Assembly: GCF_028128615.1 (NCBI RefSeq)
Contig: NZ_AMDP01000002.1
Location: 186,001-250,000 of the forward strand
Source of the DNA: Enterococcus sp. 5H
Lineage (GTDB): Bacteria > Bacillota > Bacilli > Lactobacillales > Enterococcaceae
Reading direction: 5' to 3'
DNA: 64,000 bases
The notes beneath the pieces were generated by a model, which saw nothing but the letters and a program-made list of their open reading frames with translations, made no database searches and was not told the DNA's origin. Every line of letters begins with the position of its first letter. Positions within the stretch are counted from its first letter, which is position 1. Below are positions 35,959 to 44,474 of this stretch, in pieces. The position numbers and the translations under genes were made by a program.

Positions 35959-36291
35959 ATGAAACTTAAAAAAGTATTATTAACTTGTCTTCTCTTGTTT
36001 ATGTCAATTACCTCTTTTTCAATGATTAGTTTTTCACAAACAACTGATGGTCAAAAAACTAAAATGGGTGTGGAATATTATGATGGTAACTTGGCTAGAG
36101 ATCAAAAAACAGATGAATCTTCATTTCCGAATACTTCAGGCATAAAGCCAGCTGGAGGGAATAAACTTGCATCAATGTTGCCTAGCACAGGTGAAGAAGC
36201 AGTCAAATTTTTAGCGATTTTGGGTTTGGTTTTGCTAATTTTTAGTGGAATGTACTATATAAAAAAATGGTATCAAGCTTTTAAAGCTTAA
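35959..36291 (+). CDS. Small LPxTG-anchored surface protein
   Basis: 110 residues: signal peptide (about 1-27), a short Thr/Lys/Asp-rich spacer, then LPSTGEEA at about 74-81, a hydrophobic helix and a basic tail (KKWYQAFKA). This is a complete sortase signal, so the protein should be covalently attached to the wall. Small LPxTG proteins of this kind regularly accompany WxL clusters, where they may help hold the complex at the wall (inferred). It lies 12 bases after the preceding gene. Confidence 0.88.
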   Translation: MKLKKVLLTCLLLFMSITSFSMISFSQTTDGQKTKMGVEYYDGNLARDQKTDESSFPNTSGIKPAGGNKLASMLPSTGEEAVKFLAILGLVLLIFSGMYYIKKWYQAFKA

Positions 36292-36325
36292 TATATATAA
36301 CTTATTTTAGGAGGATTTTTCAAAC

Positions 36326-36979
36326 ATGAAAAAAATTGTAGGAGTAACATTATTATCAACATTATTATTATCATCAGTGGGCTTTTCTAGCCAAGCATTT
36401 GCGGTACCTGTGACATCGACACCAACTAATGCAGAGGTTGAATATACTTCTGGAGACGGCCCCGGCATTATTGAAGAAGATGACAAAGATCCGAATACTG
36501 GAAAAGATGTTTTAGGTACAGGCTTACCAAAAAACTTGTATTTTGGTAGCCATAAAATCACTAAAAATGAGGAAACATATCAAGCACATGATAAAACAAG
36601 CAAAATAGCAACTACAGGGAAGTTAAAAATTGATGATGCTCGTGGTGATGGTACTGGATGGCATATTAAAGTTGCGCAAACTGGTCAATTTGCTAATGGT
36701 TCGAGTACTTTGGATAATGCAAAATTATCAATTACAACTGGTGCAATTGATAATTTAGGTGGACTAAAACCATCTGTTGGTGCAGGGCAAGTTGTAGAAT
36801 TACATGGTGATCCGAAAGATGAAAAAGTTATTTTTGCTGCAAATGCTGGAGAAGGTAATGGTAGCTCGTCTTTAGCGCTTGATCGTTTTGATTTAGATGT
36901 AGCGGCAGGAGTGGAGAAAATTAAAGGTAGTTATACAGCTCAACTAACTTGGACTGTAACTGACACACCGATGAAATAG
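36326..36979 (+). CDS. WxL domain surface protein
   Basis: 217 residues, signal peptide with likely cleavage after QAFA (about residue 27). Nearly the whole mature protein is one WxL domain: 'LPKNLYFGSHKI', 'GTGWHIKVAQTGQF' (the first WxL is W-H-I here) and terminal 'AQLTWTVTDTP'. Non-covalently wall-bound with the DUF916 protein encoded next. GGAGG precedes the ATG. A strong palindromic terminator follows only 8 bases after the stop. Confidence 0.9.
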   Translation: MKKIVGVTLLSTLLLSSVGFSSQAFAVPVTSTPTNAEVEYTSGDGPGIIEEDDKDPNTGKDVLGTGLPKNLYFGSHKITKNEETYQAHDKTSKIATTGKLKIDDARGDGTGWHIKVAQTGQFANGSSTLDNAKLSITTGAIDNLGGLKPSVGAGQVVELHGDPKDEKVIFAANAGEGNGSSSLALDRFDLDVAAGVEKIKGSYTAQLTWTVTDTPMK

Positions 36980-36986
36980 TTTCTTA

Positions 36987-37024
36987 AAAAAACAAGTATA
37001 GGAACGTTCCTATACTTGTTTTTT
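36987..37024 (+). terminator. Perfect 19-bp-arm palindromic terminator inside the cluster
   Basis: 36987-37005 and 37006-37024 are exact reverse complements with no spacer, A6 before and T6 after. It should terminate much transcription between the WxL gene and the DUF916 gene, making upstream products more abundant. Confidence 0.88.
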
Positions 37025-37038
37025 GAAAGGGGGAAGTT

Positions 37039-38145
37039 ATGCTAAATAAAAATAAAGTTATTAAATCTCTATTTTTTAGCATATTAATTTGTTTAATTTT
37101 TGTGGTGGATTTTTATAGTGCTTATGCTGATAGTGAACAATCATTTGCTGATTTTACAGTGGATGCTAAGTTGCCAGATAATCAATTTTCAAAGGATGTT
37201 ACATATTTTGATGTCAAAGTAGATCCTGGTCAAAAGCAACAACTTGAAGTTGTTTTAAAGAATAACTCATCGAAAGAAATAGAAATCATTCCATCTTTTA
37301 ATAGAGCACAGACAAACCGTTCTGGTGTTGTTACGTATTCAACTAAAAGTAATGATGAAGGTGCAGGCCTAAAATATAACATCGAAGATATCGTGAAAAT
37401 CAGCGATAAGAAAATAGTACTAAAAGCAAATGAAGAATATACACTAAAATTGCAGATAGACATGCCAGATGGACCATTTGATGGAATTTTAGCAGGGGGA
37501 CTTTATCTTCTAAATAACAGTAGTGGGGAATCGGAAGGTAATATTAAAAATTACTTTGCTAGAGAAATTGGCGTTATTTTAAGAGAACAAGAGAGCAGTA
37601 AGGATATACTGGGGGATATAGAATTAATAAATGTTAGTAGTGGGCAAGAAGCAAGTAGAAATGCTATCAGTGTACTTTTAGAGAACTCTCAACCAGCGTA
37701 TTTAAATGGGTTTAGTCTTAAAGGAACCATCACCAAAAAAGGTGAAACTGATCCAACTATAAACATTGACAGAGAAAGTTTATCTATGGCTCCGAACAGC
37801 ATATTTGATCTATCTACTTCACTAAATGGAAAACCCTATGTAGCAGGTACGTATATTTTTAAAGCTCAAGCTAAAAAAGATGATAGAGTATGGGACTTGG
37901 AGAAAGAATTTGAAATCACTGCGAAAGAAGCAAAAAAATATAACAAAGTTGATGTAAGTATCGATAAAACAAGTATTTTTGATAATAAGCTAGTTGTAGC
38001 GATGATGATCGTACTTATGCTCTTAGTTTTTGTTATTGTAATTTTAATCATACGAATGATTTTAAATAAGAAAAAAGAGAAGAAGAGAAAATACAATTTA
38101 AATAAAAAGAGAAAAAAACGGAAAAACTCAAATAGAAAAAAGTAG
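37039..38145 (+). CDS. DUF916/DUF3324 WxL-complex membrane protein
   Basis: 368 residues: signal peptide (about 1-31), DUF916 domain (peptidoglycan-binding domain of WxL complexes, about 35-165 with 'YFDVKVDPGQKQQLEVVL'), DUF3324 (WxL-binding, about 170-305), a membrane helix near 315-343 and a very basic cytoplasmic tail of Lys/Arg/Asn. This is the canonical membrane partner that holds WxL proteins on the cell. It has its own GGGGG-type Shine-Dalgarno sequence (AAAGGGGGAAG) after the terminator. Confidence 0.92.
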   Translation: MLNKNKVIKSLFFSILICLIFVVDFYSAYADSEQSFADFTVDAKLPDNQFSKDVTYFDVKVDPGQKQQLEVVLKNNSSKEIEIIPSFNRAQTNRSGVVTYSTKSNDEGAGLKYNIEDIVKISDKKIVLKANEEYTLKLQIDMPDGPFDGILAGGLYLLNNSSGESEGNIKNYFAREIGVILREQESSKDILGDIELINVSSGQEASRNAISVLLENSQPAYLNGFSLKGTITKKGETDPTINIDRESLSMAPNSIFDLSTSLNGKPYVAGTYIFKAQAKKDDRVWDLEKEFEITAKEAKKYNKVDVSIDKTSIFDNKLVVAMMIVLMLLVFVIVILIIRMILNKKKEKKRKYNLNKKRKKRKNSNRKK

Positions 38146-38280
38146 ATAAACGATGAATGAAAAAAATATAAAATTTTTGATTTTTAGTAAAATAAACAAT
38201 TTACAATGTATGTTATATATGCTAGCATGTACATGGAAAATATTTATTTTTCAAAAAAGGAGAAAGAGGTATTAAATAGA

Positions 38281-39360
38281 ATGAAAAGCAATTTAAAAAA
38301 GGGTCTTTTTGCAATTAGCTGCACATTATTGGTAGGATGTGTATCAACTTTAAGCAATTATGACACAGCGTTAGCTGAATCTAATGAAACAAATTTAAGA
38401 GTAAGTGGTAAGCTAATTAATGGCTCATTTACTGAGTACTATCAAAGATCAGGAGCAAGTTTAGTTTCAGTAGGAAGCCAGTATGAGAGAGGGAATTTAG
38501 ACTTTGAATCTTCTAATAAAGTAGCTCCTTACCCAGGACTAGACATGACGAAACCATTCCAAGTTCATAAAACAGGTTATATACAAGCACCTGGCACGGG
38601 TAATTATCGTTTTTTTGTGCAGACTGCTAATGGTGGTCAGGTATATGTAAATGATGAATTAGTTGCAGCGGGTAAGCTTATTAGATTCCAAAAAGGAGAT
38701 ATCATTAAAGTAAAAGTTGTGAGTAATTTTGCTGGTACGCCAAGCGCATCTGCGGGAACAATTTCACTATATTCAACCCTGTATTGGTCCACTCCAGCAT
38801 CACTAAGTGCTGGTGGCTCACAAGCAAATCAGCAAGTGCCTAAAGAAATAGTTTATACGACTCCTGACATGCAAGGTGTTGATACTGAATTTGATGAAAC
38901 TTTAGTACACGGTGTATATGCTGAGTACGAAACTCGATCAAAAACTGTCTTGAATGCATATGATCTGTTTGCTAGCCAATATGAAGATAGCACTCTTGAT
39001 TTCAGTTGTTTGGCAGGAAAGCAACCATATCCAGAATTGAATCCAGTACAAGGTTTCCGTGTTAAGAAAACTGCTTATGTAAAAATTGAAGAAAGTGGAA
39101 CGTATCGCTTCAATACATCTAATAATGCAAAATTATATGTTAACGACGTTTTAATTCAAAATAATAGTACTGCAATGTATTTTAATGAAGGACAAGTCGT
39201 AAAAATGAAAGTAATATCTAACGGTTACGGAGGTACAACTGGTACAAGATACTTTTACGATGTATATTGGATGACACCTGACAGCATGTATAAATATGTT
39301 TCAATTCCTAAAGACAGATTATATACAACCGTTGATCTAAATGGAGTTCCATTAACTTAA
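38281..39360 (+). CDS. Secreted or lipid-anchored protein with two PA14-like domains
   Basis: A 359-residue protein starting MKSNLKKGL. The signal peptide contains a lipobox-like LVGC ending at C20 and also an AxA site (ALA) near residue 36, so lipid anchoring and plain secretion are both possible. Two repeats (about 48-200 and 225-355) share 'FTEYYQRSG' / 'YAEYETRSK', 'PYPGLD' / 'PYPELN', 'GNYRFFVQTANGGQVYVNDEL' type strands and a 'YWSTPASL' / 'YWMTPDSM' end. This resembles PA14-type carbohydrate-binding modules. Earlier in-frame ATGs (38206) lack a ribosome binding site. The same module ends the 1326-residue protein downstream. Confidence 0.75.
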   Translation: MKSNLKKGLFAISCTLLVGCVSTLSNYDTALAESNETNLRVSGKLINGSFTEYYQRSGASLVSVGSQYERGNLDFESSNKVAPYPGLDMTKPFQVHKTGYIQAPGTGNYRFFVQTANGGQVYVNDELVAAGKLIRFQKGDIIKVKVVSNFAGTPSASAGTISLYSTLYWSTPASLSAGGSQANQQVPKEIVYTTPDMQGVDTEFDETLVHGVYAEYETRSKTVLNAYDLFASQYEDSTLDFSCLAGKQPYPELNPVQGFRVKKTAYVKIEESGTYRFNTSNNAKLYVNDVLIQNNSTAMYFNEGQVVKMKVISNGYGGTTGTRYFYDVYWMTPDSMYKYVSIPKDRLYTTVDLNGVPLT

Positions 39361-39388
39361 TAAACTACTGACTATCATTCAGTAAAAA

Positions 39389-39435
39389 ATATCTTGGAGG
39401 TTTCATACAGTCGTAGTATCTCCAAGATATTTTTG
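39389..39435 (+). terminator. Terminator after the PA14-like gene
   Basis: ATATCTTGGAG (39389-39399) pairs with CTCCAAGATAT (39420-39430), then T5. From 39436 to 39714 no gene is seen; the stretch is AT-rich with only weak promoter-like boxes (TTGTGT near 39609). Confidence 0.85.
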
Positions 39436-39714
39436 TAATAATTTACGTAATGTAATAACTTTAAAATTTTAGAATGATGAAAGTAGTAGAGAACTGGAAT
39501 AGATATGAAAAATTGGTTTAATTACTGCTTAACTATTCTAGTTTTGTGGGAGAATAGGAAATTAATCAGAAAAGTTTTTAAAATTTAGATTGATTGTTTT
39601 TGTTCTTTTGTGTGATCAAAATTAAAATGTAAATCAAGATAATTTTAGAAATTTAAATTTCAAAGAAAAATAATAAATTTAAATGTAAAATGAAAACTTA
39701 AAAAAGGTGATAAA

Positions 39715-42700
39715 ATGAAAAAATTCAAAATAATCAATATATATATGACTATATGCATTGTTTTAGCTGCTTTTATTCCCAATATATCAGTTCTAGCGAT
39801 AACACAAGCTGATGGAACTGGAACTAGTTCAATTACTTCGGTCCTTTATGAAGACTTTAATATGAACACCATACATGACCAAGATGATCCGCCTATGGTT
39901 GGGGTAAATGTTACATTACTCGATTCAGCTAAAGAAAAGATTAGGAACATTGAAACAGATGCTGATGGAAGATATAGGTTTGATAATCTATCAGCTGGAA
40001 AGTACTATCTAAAAATTGACACTCCTGAAAGATATACAACTTTTAATGAGGGAACTGTTAGATTTATTGATGGTTTATCCAGTGAAATTATCATAAAAGA
40101 TGGTGAAGTTTTCACTGATGCTTGGATTAGTTATGTAACAACGGATGTATCAGTCAATGGATATGTGTTTAATGATCAAAATAAAGATGGAAAAAAAGAT
40201 TCAGGTGAACTTGGAATTGAAGGAATTGAAATGGGATTATATTTGAAAGGGACAACTAATCCAATTCAAATAGTAAAAACAGAAGCTAATGGGAAATACT
40301 CACTAAAAAAAATTCCTTCAAGTGAAACCTATGAAGTAAAAGTACTATCTGTTCCACCTAAATATCAAATTATTAAAAATACGAATTTTGATGAAAACGG
40401 TAAAAGTAATCCACTAGAATTGAAGCCATTTCAGTCTCGTAACAATATAAATTTAGCTCTTTCCGAAGAAATCGACGTATCAGACATAATAGTAGAACCA
40501 ACCGAATTAAATCAAGTAGTAGGTGACACTGGAACCTTAAAAGTAACATTAATCCCAGAAGATGCCACTGATCAGACAATAACCTATGAAAGCAAAGATT
40601 CAACAATTATAACCGTAGATGAAAATGGTAAATGGGAAGCTAAAGGAGTGGGCACGACTGAAATTACTGTTAAATCAGGTAATATATCTAAAACAGTAAA
40701 AGTAATAGTAAAAGCAAACGAAGTGCCAGTAGATGGTTTGACTGTAGAACCGAAAGAGTTAAATCAAGTAATAGGGGATACAGGTAAATTAAAAGTAACG
40801 ATTACTCCAGATAATGCCACAGATAAAACGGTTACCTTTGAAAGTGCTGATCCAAAAATTATAACGGTTGATGCCAATGGTAATTGGACGGCTTTAGCTG
40901 AAGGAACAACAGAAATAACTGTTAAATCAGCGAATGGTAAATCTGATACCGTAAAAGTAACAGTAAAAACAAAAGACGTTCCAGTTGATGGCTTAATAGT
41001 AGAACCAACAGAACTAAATCAATATGTAGGCGATACAGGTCAACTAAAGGTAACACTTACACCAGAAAATGCTACAGATAAAACAGTCACGTATGACAGT
41101 CAAAATGAATCAATTATAACTGTAAACTCAGATGGTAAATGGGAAGCCAAAGGAGTAGGCACAACCGTTATTACTGTTAAATCGGGCAATATATCTAAAA
41201 CAGTAAAAGTAACAGTAAAAGCAAAAGATGTGCCGTTAGAAAGCATTACGGTAGAACCCAAAGAATTGAATCAAGTAGTAGGAGATAAAGGGACGCTAAA
41301 AGTGATTTATACCCCAAGTAATACAACTAATAAAGAAGTGACCTTCACAAGTGTCGAACCAGCAATTATCACAGTAGATGCTAATGGAAATTGGGAAGCG
41401 AGAAAAGCTGGAACAACCAAGATTTTGGTGATGGCCGGAACAAAAATGGAATGGGTAGAAGTAACAGTTAGTGAAAAAGATATCCCATTGGAAAGTATTA
41501 CAGTTGAACCAAAAACGTTAAATCAAGTAGTGGGAGACAAGGGCACACTAAAAGTGATCTATACGCCAAGTAATACAACCAACAAAGAAGTGACCTTCAC
41601 AAGTGTTGATCCAACAGTTATCACAGTAGATGCTAACGGAAATTGGGAAGCGAAAAAAGTTGGAACAACCAAAATTTTGGTGATGGCAGGCACGAAAATG
41701 GAATGGGTAGAAGTAACAGTTAGTGAAAAAGATATTCCATTGGAAAGCATCACAGTTGAACCGAAAGTACTGAATCAAGTAGTAGGAGATAAAGGGACAC
41801 TAAAAGTGATTTATACCCCAAGTAATACAACCAATAAAGAAGTGACCTTCACAAGTGTCGACCCAACAGTTATCACAGTGGATGCTAACGGAAATTGGGA
41901 AGCGAAAAAAGCTGGAACAACTAAAATTTTGGTGATGGCAGGCACAAAAATGGAATGGGTGGAAGTAACAGTTAGCGAAAAAGACATTCCATTGGAAAGT
42001 ATCACAGTAGAACCAAAAAGATTGGATCAAGTAGTAGGAGATAAAGGGACGTTAAAAGTTATCTTCACTCCAAGCAATACAACCAATAAAGAAGTGACCT
42101 ACACAAGTATTGATCCATCAATTATTACCGTAGATGCTAACGGAAATTGGGAAGCGAAAAAAGTTGGAACAACCAAAATATTGGTGATGGCCGGAACAAA
42201 AATGGAATGGGTAGAAGTAACAGTTAGCGAAAAAGACATTCCATTGGAAAGCATCACAGTCGAACCCAAAGAATTGAATCAAGTAGTAGGAGATAAAGGC
42301 ACGTTAAAAGTTATCTACACTCCAAGCAATGCGACAAATAAAGAAGTAACCTACACAAGTGTTGATCCATCAATTATTACCGTAGACGCTAACGGAAATT
42401 GGGAAGCGAAAAAAGTTGGAACAACTAAAATTCTGGTGATGGCAGGCACGAAAATGGAATGGGTAGAAGTAACAGTTAGTGAAAAAGATATTCCAGTAGA
42501 AACTATCACAGTTGAGCCTAGATCATTAGACCAGTATGTAGGAGATACAGGCACCTTAAAAGTAACAATTACACCAGATAATGCTACGGATAAAAATGTT
42601 ACATTTACGAGCAATGATCCAGCGATTATGACGGTAGATGCCAATGGCAACTGGGAAGCGAAAAAAGTCGGAACAACAGTGATTATAGTTAAAGGTTCAA

Positions 42701-43695
42701 ATGGTAAAACAACGCCCGTGCAAGTAACAGTTAGGGAAAAAAATATTCCATTGGAAAGCATCACAGTCGAAACAGAGAGATTGGATCAACTAGTAGGAGA
42801 CAAAGGCACGTTAAAAGTTATATTTAACCCAAGCAATGCGACAAATAAAGAAGTAACTTTCACAAGTGTTGATCCATCAATTATTACCGTAGATGCTAAC
42901 GGAAATTGGGAAGCGAAAAAAGCTGGAGCAACTAGAATTCTCGTATTGGCAAACGAAGGCAAAATGGTGTGGGTAGAAGTAACAGTTAGTGATAAAGATA
43001 TTCCAGTAGAAAGTATTACAGTCGAACCAGAAAGATTGGATCAACTAGTAGGAGATACTGGAGTCTTAAAAGTAACGATTACACCGAATAATGCTACAAA
43101 TAAAAATGTATTATTTACAAGTAATAATTTATCAATTATCACAGTAGACGCTAATGGAAACTGGGAAGCCAAAGCTGTAGGTGAAACTAGTATTACAGTA
43201 AGAAGCTCTAACGGAAAAGTATTTGTTGTACCAGTTACTGTCAATAAAAAAATCTCACAAGGTGTTTCAGTATCCTACTATGATTATCCAAAATTCCTAG
43301 GAATGTTTGAGTTAAAAGGTACGGGAACTGCTACAAACTTTGATGATAATTATGGTAAGACAGAGCCTTATCCTGGTCTTGGTACAGATAATTATAAAGT
43401 TACAAAAGTTGGTTATGTTAAAATAACAGAAACTGGACTGTATAAGTTTTCTATAGCAGTAGACGATAATGCGACTGTTTATATCGATGATGAACAATTC
43501 TTAAAACGTGATACTGTTGTTGGAGGATCATTGTCTAATACTCGCTATTTAAAAGCAGGCCAAACAATTAAAATTAAAACAGAACATTACCATAAAATAT
43601 CTGCTAATTCTTATTTCCAATTAAGATGGTGGAAACCAAGTAATCCGTATTCTCCATTACCAATTCCTGACTCTGAAATTATGATGGAAAACTAA
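39715..43695 (+). CDS. Large Ig-like repeat surface protein with SdrD-type and PA14-like domains
   Basis: 1326 residues: signal peptide (about 1-30); two SdrD/Cna-B-like B domains (about 40-135 and 140-245, 'VLYEDFNMNTIHDQDDPPMVG' type and 'GYVFNDQNKDGKKDSGE', with Asp-rich calcium-like loops); 11 tandem bacterial Ig-like group 2 repeats of about 84 residues (257-1179, each with 'VEPxxLxQxVGDxGxLKV' and 'ITVDANGNWEA'); and a C-terminal PA14-like domain (1180-1326). No LPxTG, WxL or membrane anchor, so how it stays on the cell is unclear. Probably an adhesin stalk presenting the PA14-like tip. AAAGGTG precedes the ATG. Confidence 0.88.
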   Translation: MKKFKIINIYMTICIVLAAFIPNISVLAITQADGTGTSSITSVLYEDFNMNTIHDQDDPPMVGVNVTLLDSAKEKIRNIETDADGRYRFDNLSAGKYYLKIDTPERYTTFNEGTVRFIDGLSSEIIIKDGEVFTDAWISYVTTDVSVNGYVFNDQNKDGKKDSGELGIEGIEMGLYLKGTTNPIQIVKTEANGKYSLKKIPSSETYEVKVLSVPPKYQIIKNTNFDENGKSNPLELKPFQSRNNINLALSEEIDVSDIIVEPTELNQVVGDTGTLKVTLIPEDATDQTITYESKDSTIITVDENGKWEAKGVGTTEITVKSGNISKTVKVIVKANEVPVDGLTVEPKELNQVIGDTGKLKVTITPDNATDKTVTFESADPKIITVDANGNWTALAEGTTEITVKSANGKSDTVKVTVKTKDVPVDGLIVEPTELNQYVGDTGQLKVTLTPENATDKTVTYDSQNESIITVNSDGKWEAKGVGTTVITVKSGNISKTVKVTVKAKDVPLESITVEPKELNQVVGDKGTLKVIYTPSNTTNKEVTFTSVEPAIITVDANGNWEARKAGTTKILVMAGTKMEWVEVTVSEKDIPLESITVEPKTLNQVVGDKGTLKVIYTPSNTTNKEVTFTSVDPTVITVDANGNWEAKKVGTTKILVMAGTKMEWVEVTVSEKDIPLESITVEPKVLNQVVGDKGTLKVIYTPSNTTNKEVTFTSVDPTVITVDANGNWEAKKAGTTKILVMAGTKMEWVEVTVSEKDIPLESITVEPKRLDQVVGDKGTLKVIFTPSNTTNKEVTYTSIDPSIITVDANGNWEAKKVGTTKILVMAGTKMEWVEVTVSEKDIPLESITVEPKELNQVVGDKGTLKVIYTPSNATNKEVTYTSVDPSIITVDANGNWEAKKVGTTKILVMAGTKMEWVEVTVSEKDIPVETITVEPRSLDQYVGDTGTLKVTITPDNATDKNVTFTSNDPAIMTVDANGNWEAKKVGTTVIIVKGSNGKTTPVQVTVREKNIPLESITVETERLDQLVGDKGTLKVIFNPSNATNKEVTFTSVDPSIITVDANGNWEAKKAGATRILVLANEGKMVWVEVTVSDKDIPVESITVEPERLDQLVGDTGVLKVTITPNNATNKNVLFTSNNLSIITVDANGNWEAKAVGETSITVRSSNGKVFVVPVTVNKKISQGVSVSYYDYPKFLGMFELKGTGTATNFDDNYGKTEPYPGLGTDNYKVTKVGYVKITETGLYKFSIAVDDNATVYIDDEQFLKRDTVVGGSLSNTRYLKAGQTIKIKTEHYHKISANSYFQLRWWKPSNPYSPLPIPDSEIMMEN
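40483..43251 (+). repeat. 11 tandem 252-bp Ig-like repeats
   Basis: Period 252 bp between equivalent sites (for example 41236, 41488, 41740, 41992). Units 4 to 8 (about 41229-42490) are highly similar in DNA sequence, the outer units more diverged, which suggests recent duplication and probable copy-number variation. Confidence 0.92.
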
Positions 43696-43724
43696 ACGGG
43701 AAAATTTAAGATTTTAGCAACAAC

Positions 43725-43766
43725 AAAAACGTTTTGTGTTCAATTAATTGAGCACAAAGCGTTTTT
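43725..43766 (+). terminator. Terminator at the end of the surface cluster
   Basis: AAAAACG-TTTTG and CAAAG-CGTTTTT arms (one G-T pair) with inner TCAATTAATTGA form a long hairpin with a T run. Confidence 0.75.
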
Positions 43767-43931
43767 GAATATAGTGATTTACGAAAACTAGTTAACATTC
43801 AGCAATTTCGCTACATTTTTCAAGAATATCTGTCATTTTATTCAAAGTATTGGTAAAATAGATATATAATCAGGAAAAGGTTCAGTTTTAATAAAGTGAG
43901 TAAGTAATGGAAAATGAGAGGGTGTGAGACA

Positions 43932-44456
43932 GTGATTCAGGGAATTCCAATTGAAACAATTTATCTTTATATTTTAATAGTGTGCGCAGCGCTGGCTTTT
44001 TTGCTAGTGATTTTTGGAGATATCTTTGATTTTGATGGACCAATAGACCCAATGCTGGTGATTCCATGGTTGGCCTTTACTTCATTATTCGGGTATTTAG
44101 GCGAGCAGCTACTTGATTGGAGCCATTTGGTTTTGTTTTTTGTTAGCGCTACAATTGCTTCGGTGCTGGTGTTTTTCTTGAATTTTTATGTATTAATGCC
44201 GATGAAGAATGCTGAGTCTACAATTTCTATTTCTGAAAAAGATATGGAAGGGAATACTGCGACTGTAGTAACACCAATTCCGGTAAGTGGTATGGGTGAG
44301 ATTCAATTTAAGAGTGTTACAGGATCAATCAGTCGACCTGCCGCTTTCTATGCTCCGCAAGAGCAATCGATCGATCGTGGGGAGCAAGTACTGATTATCG
44401 AAGTCAAAGATCGAGTATGTTATGTAGTTCCTTATAAAGGAAGTTTACAATTATAA
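43932..44456 (+). CDS. NfeD-like membrane protein, flotillin partner
   Basis: 174 residues with three hydrophobic segments in the first 100 residues, then a soluble OB-like domain ('EGNTATVVTPIPVSGMGEIQF', 'GEQVLIIEVKDRVCYVVP'), as in NfeD-type proteins encoded next to flotillins. GTG 43932 is preferred, with GAGAGGGTG upstream; the in-frame ATG 43914 lacks a ribosome binding site. The flotillin gene follows after 18 bases, so they form an operon thought to organise membrane microdomains. Confidence 0.82.
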   Translation: MIQGIPIETIYLYILIVCAALAFLLVIFGDIFDFDGPIDPMLVIPWLAFTSLFGYLGEQLLDWSHLVLFFVSATIASVLVFFLNFYVLMPMKNAESTISISEKDMEGNTATVVTPIPVSGMGEIQFKSVTGSISRPAAFYAPQEQSIDRGEQVLIIEVKDRVCYVVPYKGSLQL

Positions 44457-44474
44457 AAAGAGGGAGAGAAAAAA

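Noticed and set aside
42351-42764. 137-codon minus-strand frame in the Ig-like repeats
   Set aside because: Recurs with the repeat period in the opposite strand, so it is a by-product of the repeated coding sequence.
40483-43251. CRISPR-like array
   Set aside because: The 252-bp units are contiguous coding repeats without spacers.
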